From NCBI GenBank assembly GCA_040382055.1, contig JBEIGE010000003.1:137597-201596 (forward strand): DNA of 64,000 bases. Reading direction: 5' to 3'. The position numbers and the translations under genes are program-made. Of the stretch, positions 24,439 through 33,461 are shown piece by piece (the stretch's first letter is position 1; every line of letters begins with the position of its first letter). Source of the stretch: JBEIGE01 sp040382055. Its GTDB lineage: Bacteria; Pseudomonadota; Gammaproteobacteria; Burkholderiales; Burkholderiaceae_C. Under the pieces are notes generated by a model. That model saw only the letters and a program-made list of their open reading frames with translations. It did no database searches and was not told where the DNA came from.

Positions 24439-25131
24439 TCAGCGTTTTTTGTACTGCGCAGCGCCAAAATAGTTGTCCCGGGTAGCCTGGTCAATCACAG
24501 GCTTGCGCAAATTCGCCAATACCTCCACGCCTCGCTTAACGGCCGGACGTTGCGCAATGGTGTCAAACCATTTTTTCAGGTGTGGGTAGTCCACCCAGTC
24601 TATGCCTTGGTTCTGCCAGCTTCGTAGCCACGGAAAGATAGCAATATCTGCAATGGTATAGGTGTTACCCGCTATGAATTTATGAGTGGATAACTGTTTA
24701 TCCATAACGGCATACAGCCGTTTTGCCTCATTAGAGTAGCGGTTGATCGCATATTCGATCTTCTCGGGCGCATAAATGCGAAAGTGGTGTGTTTGCCCCA
24801 GCATGGGACCTACGCCTCCCATCTGAAACATCAACCACTGCAACATATCGAACTTTTGCCTATCGGTTTTCGGCATAAATTTTCCGGTTTTCGAGGCCAG
24901 ATACAAAAGAATCGCGCCCGACTCAAACAAAGAAATTGGCTTGCCCCCAGGGCCGTCCGGGTCAGTGATAGCAGGGATTTTGTTGTTCGGACTGATCTTG
25001 AGAAATTCAGGCGTGAACTGGTCTCCCGCTCCTATGTTGACAGGAATGGCGCGGTAGGCCAGTCTGCATTCTTCCAGCATGATATGAATTTTGTGGCCGT
25101 TGGGTGTGGCCCAGGAATAGACGTCGATCAT
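24439..25131 (-). CDS. Glutathione S-transferase (YghU/YfcG-like)
   Basis: A 230-residue GST. The thioredoxin-like half begins IDVYSWATPNGHKIHIMLEE and has NNKIPAITDPDGPGG with the cis-proline loop and LFESGAILLYLA. The helical half includes the NTYTIADIAIFPW capping box. Disulfide-bond reductase-type GSTs have this pattern. ATG 25131 is preferred because GAGG lies nine bases ahead and the acyl-CoA dehydrogenase stop is two bases upstream; an ATG at 25140 would overlap it. Last gene of the minus-strand acyl-CoA operon. Confidence 0.88.
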   Translation of the reverse strand: MIDVYSWATPNGHKIHIMLEECRLAYRAIPVNIGAGDQFTPEFLKISPNNKIPAITDPDGPGGKPISLFESGAILLYLASKTGKFMPKTDRQKFDMLQWLMFQMGGVGPMLGQTHHFRIYAPEKIEYAINRYSNEAKRLYAVMDKQLSTHKFIAGNTYTIADIAIFPWLRSWQNQGIDWVDYPHLKKWFDTIAQRPAVKRGVEVLANLRKPVIDQATRDNYFGAAQYKKR

Positions 25132-25133
25132 TT

Positions 25134-26408
25134 TTAGCATCCTCGTGTGATGGGCATTTCTACCGGTTTGGGGTTGACAGCGTATTTACCCAGTTCCAGT
25201 TTGGCAATCGCATTGCGGTGAACTTCGTCCGGGCCATCGGCAAAACGCAGTGTACGTGCATGGGCATAGGAATAAGCCAGCGGAAAGTCATCGCACATGC
25301 CACCGCCGCCATGAACCTGCATGGCCCAGTCAATCACCTGACAGGCCATGCTAGGGGCGACCACCTTGATCATGGCTATTTCGTTCTTGGCAAACTTGTT
25401 ACCCCCTACATCCATCATCCAGGCAGCTTTGAGCGTGAGCAGACGCGCCATGTCGATTTTGCATCGGGCTTCAGCAATACGCTCTTGGGTAACAGTTTGG
25501 GCCGCTACTGCTTTGCCAAAAGCAATCCGGCTTGATGCGCGCTTGCACATCAGCTCCAGTGCTCGTTCAGCTTGACCAATGAGTCGCATGCAGTGGTGAA
25601 TGCGCCCGGGTCCGAGGCGCCCTTGTGCAATTTCAAAGCCACGGCCTTCACCGAGCAAAATGTTGGAAGCTGGGACGCGAACGTTATCAAACAAGACTTC
25701 CATGTGGCCATGGGGTGCATCGTCATAGCCCATTACGCTCAGGGGTCGAAGCACTTTGAAGCCCGGTGTATTGGCAGGCACCAGAATCATGCTTTGTTGG
25801 GAATGTCGCTGTGCTTCAGGGTCAGTCTTGCCCATGGTGATGTAGATGGCGCATCGAGGGTCACCCGCGCCGGATGTCCACCATTTGCGGCCGTTGATCA
25901 CATACTCGTCACCCTGGCGTTCAATGCGCGTGGCAATGTTGGTTGCATCGCTGGACGCCACGTCTGGCTCGGTCATGGCAAAGGCTGAGCGGATTTTGCC
26001 TTCCAGCAGCGGTTTGAGCCAGAGTTGCTTGTGCTCTGCCGTACCGTAACGGGCGATGGTTTCCATGTTGCCGGTATCAGGTGCTGAGCAATTGAATACC
26101 TCGGGTGCCCACGTGACCCGGCCCATGATTTCAGCCAGGGGGGCGTATTCCTGATTGGTCAGGCCAGCGCCATGGAATCCTGCGGCCTGGGCACTGTCCA
26201 CCGGTAAAAACAGATTCCACAGGCCTGCGGCCTGGGCCTTGACCTTGAGATTTTCAATGGTTTGCAAAGGCGTCCAGCGCTTTCCCTGGGCCGTATTGGC
26301 TTCAATTTCTGCATCATGCGCGGCTTCAGACGGGTAAATGAACTCGTCCATGAATTTGATCAGGCGCAGCTGCAGGTCTTTTGTCTTGGGGGAGTAGTCA
26401 AAATCCAT
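25134..26408 (-). CDS. Acyl-CoA dehydrogenase
   Basis: A 424-residue FAD enzyme that oxidises acyl-CoA to enoyl-CoA. It has the central signature FAMTEPDVASSDATN, the WWTSGAGDPRC flavin-contact region, the C-terminal QVHGGGGMCDDFPLA block and LRFADGPDEVHRN at the end. Start MDFDYSPKTK at 26408 is the conserved beginning of this subfamily; the frame runs further upstream without conserved sequence. It pairs with the phosphotransferase gene 41 bases upstream; in eukaryotic ACAD10/11 these two domains are fused into one protein, so they likely work together on hydroxylated acyl chains. Confidence 0.94.
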   Translation of the reverse strand: MDFDYSPKTKDLQLRLIKFMDEFIYPSEAAHDAEIEANTAQGKRWTPLQTIENLKVKAQAAGLWNLFLPVDSAQAAGFHGAGLTNQEYAPLAEIMGRVTWAPEVFNCSAPDTGNMETIARYGTAEHKQLWLKPLLEGKIRSAFAMTEPDVASSDATNIATRIERQGDEYVINGRKWWTSGAGDPRCAIYITMGKTDPEAQRHSQQSMILVPANTPGFKVLRPLSVMGYDDAPHGHMEVLFDNVRVPASNILLGEGRGFEIAQGRLGPGRIHHCMRLIGQAERALELMCKRASSRIAFGKAVAAQTVTQERIAEARCKIDMARLLTLKAAWMMDVGGNKFAKNEIAMIKVVAPSMACQVIDWAMQVHGGGGMCDDFPLAYSYAHARTLRFADGPDEVHRNAIAKLELGKYAVNPKPVEMPITRGC

Positions 26409-26449
26409 GAAATGTCTCCAGTGTTTTGGTGTGGTGGTTGAAATAAAAA

Positions 26450-27553
26450 TCAGGCCTGTTGCGCAAACTGCCAAGCCAACTGTGCCAGCGGTCGGGCACC
26501 TGCTGCAGACTTAACCGCTTGGGCGCTGGAGGCAGTGCCATTTTCGACCCGTTTCGCAATGCCTTGGAGGATGGCAGCAAGTCGAAACATGTTGTAGGCG
26601 AGGTAAAAATTCCAGTCTGCCTTGAGGGCCTGCGGTGTGGTCAGTCCGGTGCGTTCGCAGTACAGCCGGATATAGTCATCCTCAGAGGGTATACCCAACT
26701 TCAAGTGATCCAACCCGCCAATGCCTCGGAACTGGCCGGGCTCTATATGCCAGGCCATGCAGTGGTAGCTGAAGTCCGCCAGCGGGTGCCCAAGCGTAGA
26801 AAGCTCCCAATCAAGAACTGCGAGCACACGGGGCTCGGTGGGATCAAACATCAGGTTGTCCAAGCGGTAGTCCCCGTGAACAATGCGGGTCATGTTTTCA
26901 TCGCGGGCTGCCATTGGAATATGTTCAGGCAACCAAGATATGAGTTGCTGCATTTCCGCGATAGGCTGGCTCATGGGGCCTGCACCATCGGCAGAAGCAA
27001 GATACTGGCGGCTCCAGCGGCCAATCTGACGTTCAAAATAATTCCCGGATTTGCCATAGGATGACAGCCCCTGTTTGGCTACGTCAACGGTATGCAGTGT
27101 GGCAATCACGCGGTTCATCTCGTCGTAGATGGCGCCGCGCTGGGAAGGGCTCATGGTTGGCAGTGATTGATCCCACAGGATTCGGCCAGACATGAACTCC
27201 ATGATGTAGAAAGCACGCCCGATGATGGCTTCGTCTTCACACAGGGCCAGCATGTCAGGAACAGGAACCCCTGTTCCATGCAGCCCACGCATGACTGCAA
27301 ATTCACGCTCTACGGCATGAGCAGAAGGCAGTAGCTTGGCGACAGGCCCCGGCTTGGCCCGCATGACATAACATTTACCGGGGGTGATGAGCTTGAAGGT
27401 CGGGTTCGACTGGCCGCCTTTGAATGACTCCACGCTCAATGGGCCTTCAAAACCCGGTAGGTGAATTGTCAGCCATTGATGCAGGGCAGACACTTCAAAT
27501 GATTGGGCTTCGGACACGGGCCGGGTGCCAACAAAATGGTCAAAGTCAGTCAT
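26450..27553 (-). CDS. APH-type phosphotransferase, ACAD10/11-like kinase
   Basis: A 367-residue protein with the aminoglycoside-phosphotransferase fold. It has a Gly-rich substrate segment (FKGGQSNPTFKLI), the catalytic loop HGDYRLDNLMFD (about residue 210) and the metal-binding VLDWELSTLGHPLADF. ACAD10/11 kinase domains phosphorylate 4-hydroxyacyl-CoA so that the linked dehydrogenase can dehydrate it. Because a dehydrogenase gene follows directly, that role fits here better than antibiotic resistance. ATG 27553 is preferred to an upstream TTG. Confidence 0.87.
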   Translation of the reverse strand: MTDFDHFVGTRPVSEAQSFEVSALHQWLTIHLPGFEGPLSVESFKGGQSNPTFKLITPGKCYVMRAKPGPVAKLLPSAHAVEREFAVMRGLHGTGVPVPDMLALCEDEAIIGRAFYIMEFMSGRILWDQSLPTMSPSQRGAIYDEMNRVIATLHTVDVAKQGLSSYGKSGNYFERQIGRWSRQYLASADGAGPMSQPIAEMQQLISWLPEHIPMAARDENMTRIVHGDYRLDNLMFDPTEPRVLAVLDWELSTLGHPLADFSYHCMAWHIEPGQFRGIGGLDHLKLGIPSEDDYIRLYCERTGLTTPQALKADWNFYLAYNMFRLAAILQGIAKRVENGTASSAQAVKSAAGARPLAQLAWQFAQQA

Positions 27554-27583
27554 TGCGTACAAATGGTTAAATGGTTATCAAAG

Positions 27584-28303
27584 TCAATAGTCTGATTCAA
27601 CAATGCTCATGAGCGCATCGCGATTGCGGATGACCAGGCCCCCGGTCTCGATACGGATAACCTCGTCTCGCTCCATGGATTTGAGCTCCTGATTCACGCG
27701 TTGCCTGGAGGCTCCTAGCAGTTGAGCAAGCTCTTCCTGAGCCAGTTGCAAGCCGATACGAACTTCTTGCGAGCTGCTCAATGAAGGAACGCCATAGCTG
27801 CGAACCAGATGCAGAAGTTGCTTGGCCAGTCGGGCACGCAAGGGCAGGGTGTTGAGGTCTTCAACAAGGCCATAGAGCTGGCGGATACGCCTGGCGTGCA
27901 GACGCAACAAGGCTTCGTAAAGCTCGACGTGCAGCGCTAGAATTTTTTTAAAGTCGGCTTTTGCCACGCACAAAACTGTGGTTTCGCCGTGAGCGTAAAC
28001 GTCATGGCTGCGGCGGTCACCATCAAACATGGCTACGTCCCCCAGCCAGATGCCGGGTTCCACATAGGTGAGCGTCACCTGCTTGCCGGATATGGATATA
28101 GAGCTGACTCTTACGGCACCTCGAGCGCAAGCCATCCAGTCCTCAGGGGATTCGCCTCGCGCACCGATCAGGTCACCATCCTTGAAGCGTTTGACATAGG
28201 CGCATCGAAGAATGTCGTGCTTGAGTGAAGGAGAAAGGGTTGAAAACCAACGCCCCGCGTTGATCGATTCACGCTCTTCCGGGCTGAGGATGGGATCATC
28301 CAT
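27584..28303 (-). CDS. Crp/Fnr-family transcription regulator
   Basis: A 239-residue regulator. The N-terminal cyclic-nucleotide-type barrel covers ~30-150 (FKDGDLIGARGESPEDWM, GIWLGDVAMFDG), then a dimer helix and a winged-helix DNA-binding domain (LAQEELAQLLGASRQRVNQELKSM, ~185-208). No N-terminal cysteine cluster for an Fe-S centre is visible, so it is not FNR itself; it is closer to the CRP or DNR side. It is embedded in the acyl-CoA operon, six bases after enoyl-CoA hydratase and 30 before the kinase gene, and probably regulates it in response to an unknown effector. Confidence 0.9.
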   Translation of the reverse strand: MDDPILSPEERESINAGRWFSTLSPSLKHDILRCAYVKRFKDGDLIGARGESPEDWMACARGAVRVSSISISGKQVTLTYVEPGIWLGDVAMFDGDRRSHDVYAHGETTVLCVAKADFKKILALHVELYEALLRLHARRIRQLYGLVEDLNTLPLRARLAKQLLHLVRSYGVPSLSSSQEVRIGLQLAQEELAQLLGASRQRVNQELKSMERDEVIRIETGGLVIRNRDALMSIVESDY

Positions 28304-28309
28304 GGACAG

Positions 28310-29089
28310 TCACTCGTACCGGGCTGGCAACTTGTTCATGAAGGCCTGGATGCCAATACCCGCGTTGGCATGGTGCAGGTTGCGTACGAAGTGGGCAGAT
28401 TCCTGGGAAAGTTGCTGGCTTAGTGTGTTTTGGCGAGCATTGTGCAATAGCTCCTTGATGCTGGCCAGAGCGTTAGGCGCGCGGGCGTTGAGCCGTTCTG
28501 CCAAAGCCAGTGCCTCGGCCAGCGCATTCTCAGCGGCGGCAACACGATTGACTACGCCGAGTGCGTGCAGGCGTTGTGCATCGATGCGATCGCCGCACAT
28601 CAGGATTTCAGTAGCCAATTGATGCGGCAAATTGTTGACCAGACCCCAGCTGCCGCCACCGTCCGGGGACAGAGCAACATTGCTGTAAGCCATAACAAAA
28701 ACTGCATTGCTGGCAGCAACAATGAAATCACAGGCCAGTGCCAGCGAGAACCCGGCGCCAGCAGCAGCGCCCTCTACAGCAGCGATAACGGGTTTGGGAA
28801 AGGTCATGATGGACTCGATCCAGTTGTGCAGACCTTCAATGCTTTGGCGTTGTACCTGCGGGTCCAGTTCACGATTGGCCTGTAAACGCTGCAGACTACC
28901 GCCAGCACAAAACATGGATCCCTCTCCGGTCAGGATGACACTGCGTACTTCGGAGCTGCTTTCGGCCACGCTCAGAGCTTCAACACCGGCGGCATACATC
29001 TCGGGGCTCAGCGCATTGCGGTGGCCGGGATTTGAGAGCGTCAGTACCAGCGTTTTGCCGTAGGTTGTGCTTTTCAGTTCTGCGCTCAA
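28310..29089 (-). CDS. Enoyl-CoA hydratase/isomerase
   Basis: A 259-residue crotonase-fold protein. The oxyanion-hole segments are GEGSMFCAGGSL (~60-70) and EGAAAGAGFSLALACDFIVA (~105-125), and the C-terminus ends with helices typical of trimer contacts. It would hydrate or isomerise enoyl-CoA made by the dehydrogenase downstream in the operon. The start is TTG at 29089, directly after the TAA of the preceding gene; GAGGAA seven bases ahead supports it, and no ATG lies close by. It resembles the PaaG/MenB side of the family but the substrate is not certain. Confidence 0.88.
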   Translation of the reverse strand: MSAELKSTTYGKTLVLTLSNPGHRNALSPEMYAAGVEALSVAESSSEVRSVILTGEGSMFCAGGSLQRLQANRELDPQVQRQSIEGLHNWIESIMTFPKPVIAAVEGAAAGAGFSLALACDFIVAASNAVFVMAYSNVALSPDGGGSWGLVNNLPHQLATEILMCGDRIDAQRLHALGVVNRVAAAENALAEALALAERLNARAPNALASIKELLHNARQNTLSQQLSQESAHFVRNLHHANAGIGIQAFMNKLPARYE

Positions 29090-30610
29090 TTATTCTTCCT
29101 CATGCATCAGGCTCAATCCAATGGCGCCTCGGCGGCGCAACCAGGGGCTGGGGCGGTAGCGAGGGTCGCCATAGACGGTTTGCATGTTGAAAAGTACTTC
29201 CAGTACATTCGTGGGTCCATAGCGGTTGCCCATTGCCAAAGGGCCAAGGGGGTAACCCAGGCCGAGCGTCACTGCGGTTTCAAGATCTGCTGGAGTGCAG
29301 ATACGCTGCTGGCAGATATCGCTGGCGATGTTAACGATGCTAGCAACTACACGTTGTGTCACAAAGCCGCCACTGTCGCGGATAACGCTGACAGCTTTGC
29401 CATCCCTAGCCATCAAGGCGTGGGCTGCGTCGCGCATGTCAGTGCGGGTGGCGGGATTAGTGGCCAGAACCCGGCGTCGGGTGGAGGCATCGTCAATTAG
29501 CATGTCGATACCAATGGTTCTTGCAGGGTCGAGTCGCTCAACGACGGCCACTGTAGTGATGTCAAAACCTAAAGGGGCCACTAATGTCAATGCGAAAGGG
29601 GAGGGCGACGCGCCAGTTTCGATTTTTGCTCCCAGGTCTTTGAGCAGTTGGAGCAATTCAGCCCGTCGTGCAGCGCGTGAAGATACCCAGACCGGAGGCA
29701 TTTCCTCTACAAGCGGTGGAGCTGGCTCGGGGCTGATTTGAGCGGTATTTCCTTCGTAGCGATAAAACCCTTCACCTGCTTTTCGGCCGAGCATACCCCC
29801 GGCCAGTCGCTGGGCTGTGATGACGCTGGGTCGGTAGCGGGGCTCTTCAAAATACTGGTGGTAGATAGACTCCATCACCGGGTGCGACACATCCAGGGCG
29901 GTTAAATCCATCAACTCAAACGGGCCAAGCTTGAAGCCCACCTGGTCCCGGAGTATTTTGTCGATAGTGGCAAAGTCGGTCACGCCTTCGCTCACAATGC
30001 GTAGGGCTTCTGTTCCATAGCCGCGGCCGGCATGGTTGACGATAAAACCGGGAGTGTCTTGCGCGTTGACCGGGGTATGACCCATCTGCCGCGCATAGGC
30101 TGACAAGTTGGCGCAAACCTGAACATCTGTTTTCAGGCCGGCAATGACCTCCACCACCTTCATCAGCGGAACCGGGTTGAAGAAATGGAATCCCGCCAGT
30201 CGTTCGGGGTGTTTGAGTCCGGCAGCAATAGCCGTGACCGACAACGAACTTGTATTGCTTGCCAGAACAGCATCAGGACGGATCAGTGACTCCAATTGAG
30301 CGAACAGCGATTTTTTGACATCCAGGCGCTCCACAATGGCTTCAATAATGAGGTCACAGGCTGAAAGGTCACGTATGTCTAATGCGACAGCGAGTCGTGA
30401 TTTGTAAACCGTCCCTTGCTCGGGGGTGATCCGATTCTTGGTTACCAAGGTGTCCCAGACTCCGCTGATCAAGGACTGAGCAGCTTCAATGGCTTTTGGT
30501 TGTGAATCGAAAAGTAAGACCTGACTGCCAGACTGGGCCGCAATCTGTGCAATGCCGCGCCCCATGGCGCCAGCACCCACAATCCCGACGATTGGGTAAA
30601 CTGATTTCAT
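29090..30610 (-). CDS. 3-hydroxyacyl-CoA dehydrogenase (PaaH/PaaC-like, two C-terminal domains)
   Basis: A 506-residue NAD-dependent enzyme. The Rossmann start is VGIVGAGAMGRGIAQIAA; catalytic features are NTSSLSVTAIA, HFFNPVPLMKVVEVI (His-Asn pair) and the first C-terminal domain (DTPGFIVNHAGRGYG). A second, diverged copy of the C-terminal domain follows (DSGGFVTQRVVASIVNIA), which makes it ~506 residues like PaaH-type enzymes instead of ~280. It oxidises 3-hydroxyacyl-CoA to the 3-keto form. First gene of the minus-strand operon; GST gene 30697 diverges from it across 86 bases. Confidence 0.92.
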   Translation of the reverse strand: MKSVYPIVGIVGAGAMGRGIAQIAAQSGSQVLLFDSQPKAIEAAQSLISGVWDTLVTKNRITPEQGTVYKSRLAVALDIRDLSACDLIIEAIVERLDVKKSLFAQLESLIRPDAVLASNTSSLSVTAIAAGLKHPERLAGFHFFNPVPLMKVVEVIAGLKTDVQVCANLSAYARQMGHTPVNAQDTPGFIVNHAGRGYGTEALRIVSEGVTDFATIDKILRDQVGFKLGPFELMDLTALDVSHPVMESIYHQYFEEPRYRPSVITAQRLAGGMLGRKAGEGFYRYEGNTAQISPEPAPPLVEEMPPVWVSSRAARRAELLQLLKDLGAKIETGASPSPFALTLVAPLGFDITTVAVVERLDPARTIGIDMLIDDASTRRRVLATNPATRTDMRDAAHALMARDGKAVSVIRDSGGFVTQRVVASIVNIASDICQQRICTPADLETAVTLGLGYPLGPLAMGNRYGPTNVLEVLFNMQTVYGDPRYRPSPWLRRRGAIGLSLMHEEE

Positions 30611-30696
30611 CCGTGAATTATCGCTGTGTCTGCGTGCATTGGATTTTGGTACAGCATAATTTCACATTCATCATCCAGTCATCCTCCGAGGTATCT

Positions 30697-31356
30697 ATGT
30701 CACTTAAGCTTTGTGGATTTTCCGCCAGCAATTATTACAACAAGATCAAACTCCAGCTTCTGGAGAAAGGTGTGGCTTTTGAAGAGGAACTGGTTTGGGC
30801 GGGGCACTCCGATGCATTGCTGGTAGATCGTTCCCCCATGGCCAAAGTGCCCTTTATCGACACACCCAAAGGCCCCTTGTCTGAATCGATCGCCTGCGCC
30901 GAATATATAGAAGCGGCCTATCCGGAAAAACCGCTGCTGCCCGCTGACCCCTATGAAGCGGCCAAGATCCGTGAAATCATCATCTACAGTGAGCTGCACT
31001 TGGAGCTGGTCGCACGTCAGCTTTACCCGGAGGCCCTTTTTGGTGGCAAAGTCTCCGATGAGGTCAAGCAGCGTACCCACAAATTACTGGTTAAAGGGGT
31101 GCGGAGTTTTACCAAACTCGTCAAGTTTTCTCCCTTTGTTGCAGGCTCGGAGTTCACGCTGGCTGACTGTGCAGTCTTGGCGCACCTTCCGTTGGTATCG
31201 ATGGCAAGCAAGGCTATTTATGGAGAGGACCTTTTGTCTGCTTTGCCAGTCAAGGACTACTTGCGGATGATGGGTGAAAGGCCCGCCGTGAAAGTTGTCA
31301 ATGCTGATCGTAAAAGCAACACCGCCATCATGATGGCGGCGCGTACCCAAAAATAA
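30697..31356 (+). CDS. Glutathione S-transferase family protein
   Basis: A 219-residue GST. The N-terminal thioredoxin-like half reads LKLCGFSASNYYNKIKLQLLE, with MAKVPFID around the cis-proline and LSESIACAEYIE; the helical domain has the FTLADCAVLAHLP capping region. ATG 30697 is chosen because the conserved fold starts there; the open frame runs much further upstream but overlaps the divergent dehydrogenase. It is convergent with the hydroxyacid dehydrogenase gene 20 bases later. The substrate is not known. Confidence 0.85.
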   Translation: MSLKLCGFSASNYYNKIKLQLLEKGVAFEEELVWAGHSDALLVDRSPMAKVPFIDTPKGPLSESIACAEYIEAAYPEKPLLPADPYEAAKIREIIIYSELHLELVARQLYPEALFGGKVSDEVKQRTHKLLVKGVRSFTKLVKFSPFVAGSEFTLADCAVLAHLPLVSMASKAIYGEDLLSALPVKDYLRMMGERPAVKVVNADRKSNTAIMMAARTQK

Positions 31357-31376
31357 GTTGGCTTGGAAAGACCTTT

Positions 31377-32384
31377 TCAGCGTCTGACCTGAAGAGCCCC
31401 AGGGTTGACAATGTTGGTCGGTGTTCCCTTGATGAAATTGACTACATTGTCAAAAGCGGCTCCAAAGTAAAGCTCGTAGCTCTCCTGTTCCACATAGCCA
31501 ATATGCGGTGTACAGATGCAGTTCTCCAGTCTCAGGAGTGCGTGACCCTGCAAAATGGGCTCAGTCTCAAAAATATCCACAGCGGCCATTCCGGGTCTGC
31601 CTCTGTTCAGAGCGGCAATGAGCGCTCCAGGTTCGATTAGTTCCGCCCTGGAGGTATTGACGATTAGCGCTGTTGTTTTCATGAGCATCAAGTCGTCGAG
31701 TTTGACCACATGTCGCGTGTCCTCGTTGAGTCGTAGATGCAGCGAGATGATGTCGCACTGAGCAAAAAAGGATTCCCGGCTGTCAGCCGTTTCCAACCCG
31801 TCGAGCCGGGCGCGTTCGAGGGAGGGCTCACGGCCCCAAATCCGCACGTTCATGCCGAACGCTCTACCATACCCTGCAAGCAGCTGTCCTATCTTTCCGT
31901 AACCCCAAATACCGAGGGTTTTACCCTTGAGCACTTGCCCCAAACCGAAGTTAACTGGCATAGATGCAGATTTCAGTCCTGACTGCTGCCAGGCACCATG
32001 TTTGAGGTTGCCAATGTATTGTGGCAATCGGCGCATGGCAGCCATGATCAAGGCCCAAGTCAATTCGGCGGGTGCCACCGGAGATCCAGTACCTTCCGCA
32101 ACTGCAATGCCACGTTCTGTACAGGCGGCTACATCAATATGGTTACCCACCTTACCGGTTTGAACGATCAGCTTGAGTTTGGGGAGTTTTTCGACCAATG
32201 CGCGCGTGATATGGGTGCGTTCCCGGATAAGCACGATAACGTCCGCGTCTTTGAGGCGAATCGACAGTTGACCCAGTCCTTTGACTGTATTGGTATAGAC
32301 CTTTGCAGGGTATTTTTCAAGTTTTGCAGCGCATGCAAGTTTACGCACTGCATCCTGGTAATCATCAAGTATCACAATGTTCAT
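31377..32384 (-). CDS. D-2-hydroxyacid dehydrogenase family protein
   Basis: A 335-residue NAD(P)-dependent dehydrogenase of the phosphoglycerate dehydrogenase type. NAD motif: LGIWGYGKIGQLLAGYGRAF (~residue 145). Catalytic Arg is in VNTSRAELI, Glu in DIFETEPI and His in CTPHIGYVE. The direction in the cell (oxidation of a D-hydroxyacid or reduction of a ketoacid) is not evident. Start at MNIVILDDYQD is preferred; twelve extra codons upstream look unconserved. It stands alone, convergent with the GST gene. A paralogue of a different subfamily lies at 49569. Confidence 0.88.
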   Translation of the reverse strand: MNIVILDDYQDAVRKLACAAKLEKYPAKVYTNTVKGLGQLSIRLKDADVIVLIRERTHITRALVEKLPKLKLIVQTGKVGNHIDVAACTERGIAVAEGTGSPVAPAELTWALIMAAMRRLPQYIGNLKHGAWQQSGLKSASMPVNFGLGQVLKGKTLGIWGYGKIGQLLAGYGRAFGMNVRIWGREPSLERARLDGLETADSRESFFAQCDIISLHLRLNEDTRHVVKLDDLMLMKTTALIVNTSRAELIEPGALIAALNRGRPGMAAVDIFETEPILQGHALLRLENCICTPHIGYVEQESYELYFGAAFDNVVNFIKGTPTNIVNPGALQVRR

Positions 32385-32438
32385 GCCACCATTGTGCCTT
32401 GGCATTTGCACCTGCAGCATGCCAGGTGCCGCTAAGCC

Positions 32439-32726
32439 TCAGGCATTCATGGCTTCGCGTTCAGCTAAGCGGTCCAACTCTGCACAAACGTCGGCCATAC
32501 GGCCTGAAATGACCATTCTGCCGACCTGAGATGTCGGTTGACCGGATTCCAGAATACGAACGATGCGCAGAGGTTTGCGTTGAAGCCGCGGGTTGACAGA
32601 GCTGGCCAGATTTTTTTGGTGTGGGTTGGCTTCTGGCGTCGTCGTCTTTTCCGACAGCCCAAATCGTGTCAGCGCAAATCTGAATGCAGACAAAGCCGCA
32701 GCGGAGGTAGTCATCATCATTGTCAT
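32439..32726 (-). CDS. Small protein of unknown function in the lexA operon
   Basis: A 95-residue protein that I do not recognise. It begins MTMMMTTSAAALSAFRFALTR, a mildly amphipathic start, has a basic middle part, and ends with SGRMADVCAELDRLAERE, which looks like a helix that could mediate dimer or partner contacts. It starts 18 bases after the lexA stop with GAAAGG seven bases before the ATG, so it should be cotranscribed with lexA and induced by DNA damage. In pseudomonads the gene after lexA is the division inhibitor sulA; this protein does not look like SulA. No membrane segment is clear. Confidence 0.7.
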   Translation of the reverse strand: MTMMMTTSAAALSAFRFALTRFGLSEKTTTPEANPHQKNLASSVNPRLQRKPLRIVRILESGQPTSQVGRMVISGRMADVCAELDRLAEREAMNA

Positions 32727-32744
32727 GGTCAGCCTTTCAGTCCG

Positions 32745-33431
32745 TCACATCAACATGGTATTTCTGATCAGTCCCACAGCGAGGCCTTCGATTTCAAAGG
32801 GTTCGCCTGGCTCAACCACAATCGTCTGGTAATCTGGGTTTTCAGGATGCAGTTCAATCATGTCTTTGTTGCGTCGAAAGCGTTTGACAGTGACTTCATC
32901 GCCAAGCCGTGCAACGACGATTTGCCCGTTTTTAGCGTCCTTGGTGGCTTGAACAGCCAGCAGGTCGCCATCCATGATGCCGGCATCCCGCATGGACATG
33001 CCGCGCACCTTGAGCAGGTAGTCCGGCTTACGTTGGAAAAGGCTGTTTTCTACATAGTAGGTTTGGTCTACGTGTTCCTGCGCGAGAATGGGTGAGCCAG
33101 CAGCAACCCGACCAATCAGGGGCAATGCCAGTTGTGCCAAACCGGGCAGCGGCAGTGAGAATTGTTTGTTGCGGGACTCGTTGATGGAGCGTAAAGCGTC
33201 ACTTTTGAGGCGTATACCTCTAGACGTGCCGCTGACCAGTTCGATCACGCCCTTGCGTGCCAGTGCCTGCAGGTGCTCTTCTGCCGCGTTGGCTGATTTG
33301 AAGCCCAGTTCAGTCGCGATTTCGGCTCGGGTTGGTGGAGCGCCAGTGCGGGCGATGGCACTCTGGATCAGATCGAGAATTTGTTGTTGCCTGGCGGTAA
33401 GCTTGGCTTGAAACACGGGTAGGTCGGTCAT
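32745..33431 (-). CDS. lexA: LexA, SOS-response repressor
   Basis: A 228-residue repressor-autopeptidase. The N-terminal winged helix covers ~1-70 (TARQQQILDLIQSAI, PPTRAEIATELGFKSANAAEEHLQAL). The scissile bond Ala111-Gly112 is in RVAAGSPI, and the catalytic Ser146 (RGMSMRDAG) and Lys183 (DEVTVKRF) are intact. RecA filaments trigger self-cleavage after DNA damage. Start MTDLPVFQ at 33431 follows AAGGAG; the longer frame is not conserved. Two LexA boxes lie upstream, so it represses itself. Confidence 0.97.
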   Translation of the reverse strand: MTDLPVFQAKLTARQQQILDLIQSAIARTGAPPTRAEIATELGFKSANAAEEHLQALARKGVIELVSGTSRGIRLKSDALRSINESRNKQFSLPLPGLAQLALPLIGRVAAGSPILAQEHVDQTYYVENSLFQRKPDYLLKVRGMSMRDAGIMDGDLLAVQATKDAKNGQIVVARLGDEVTVKRFRRNKDMIELHPENPDYQTIVVEPGEPFEIEGLAVGLIRNTMLM

Positions 33432-33461
33432 ATGGACTCCTTGCTTGGGTTTCTGTGCGAT

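Noticed and set aside
26450..27553. Aminoglycoside resistance gene
   Set aside because: The fold is that of aminoglycoside phosphotransferases, but the operon with acyl-CoA dehydrogenase points to the ACAD10/11-type acyl kinase.
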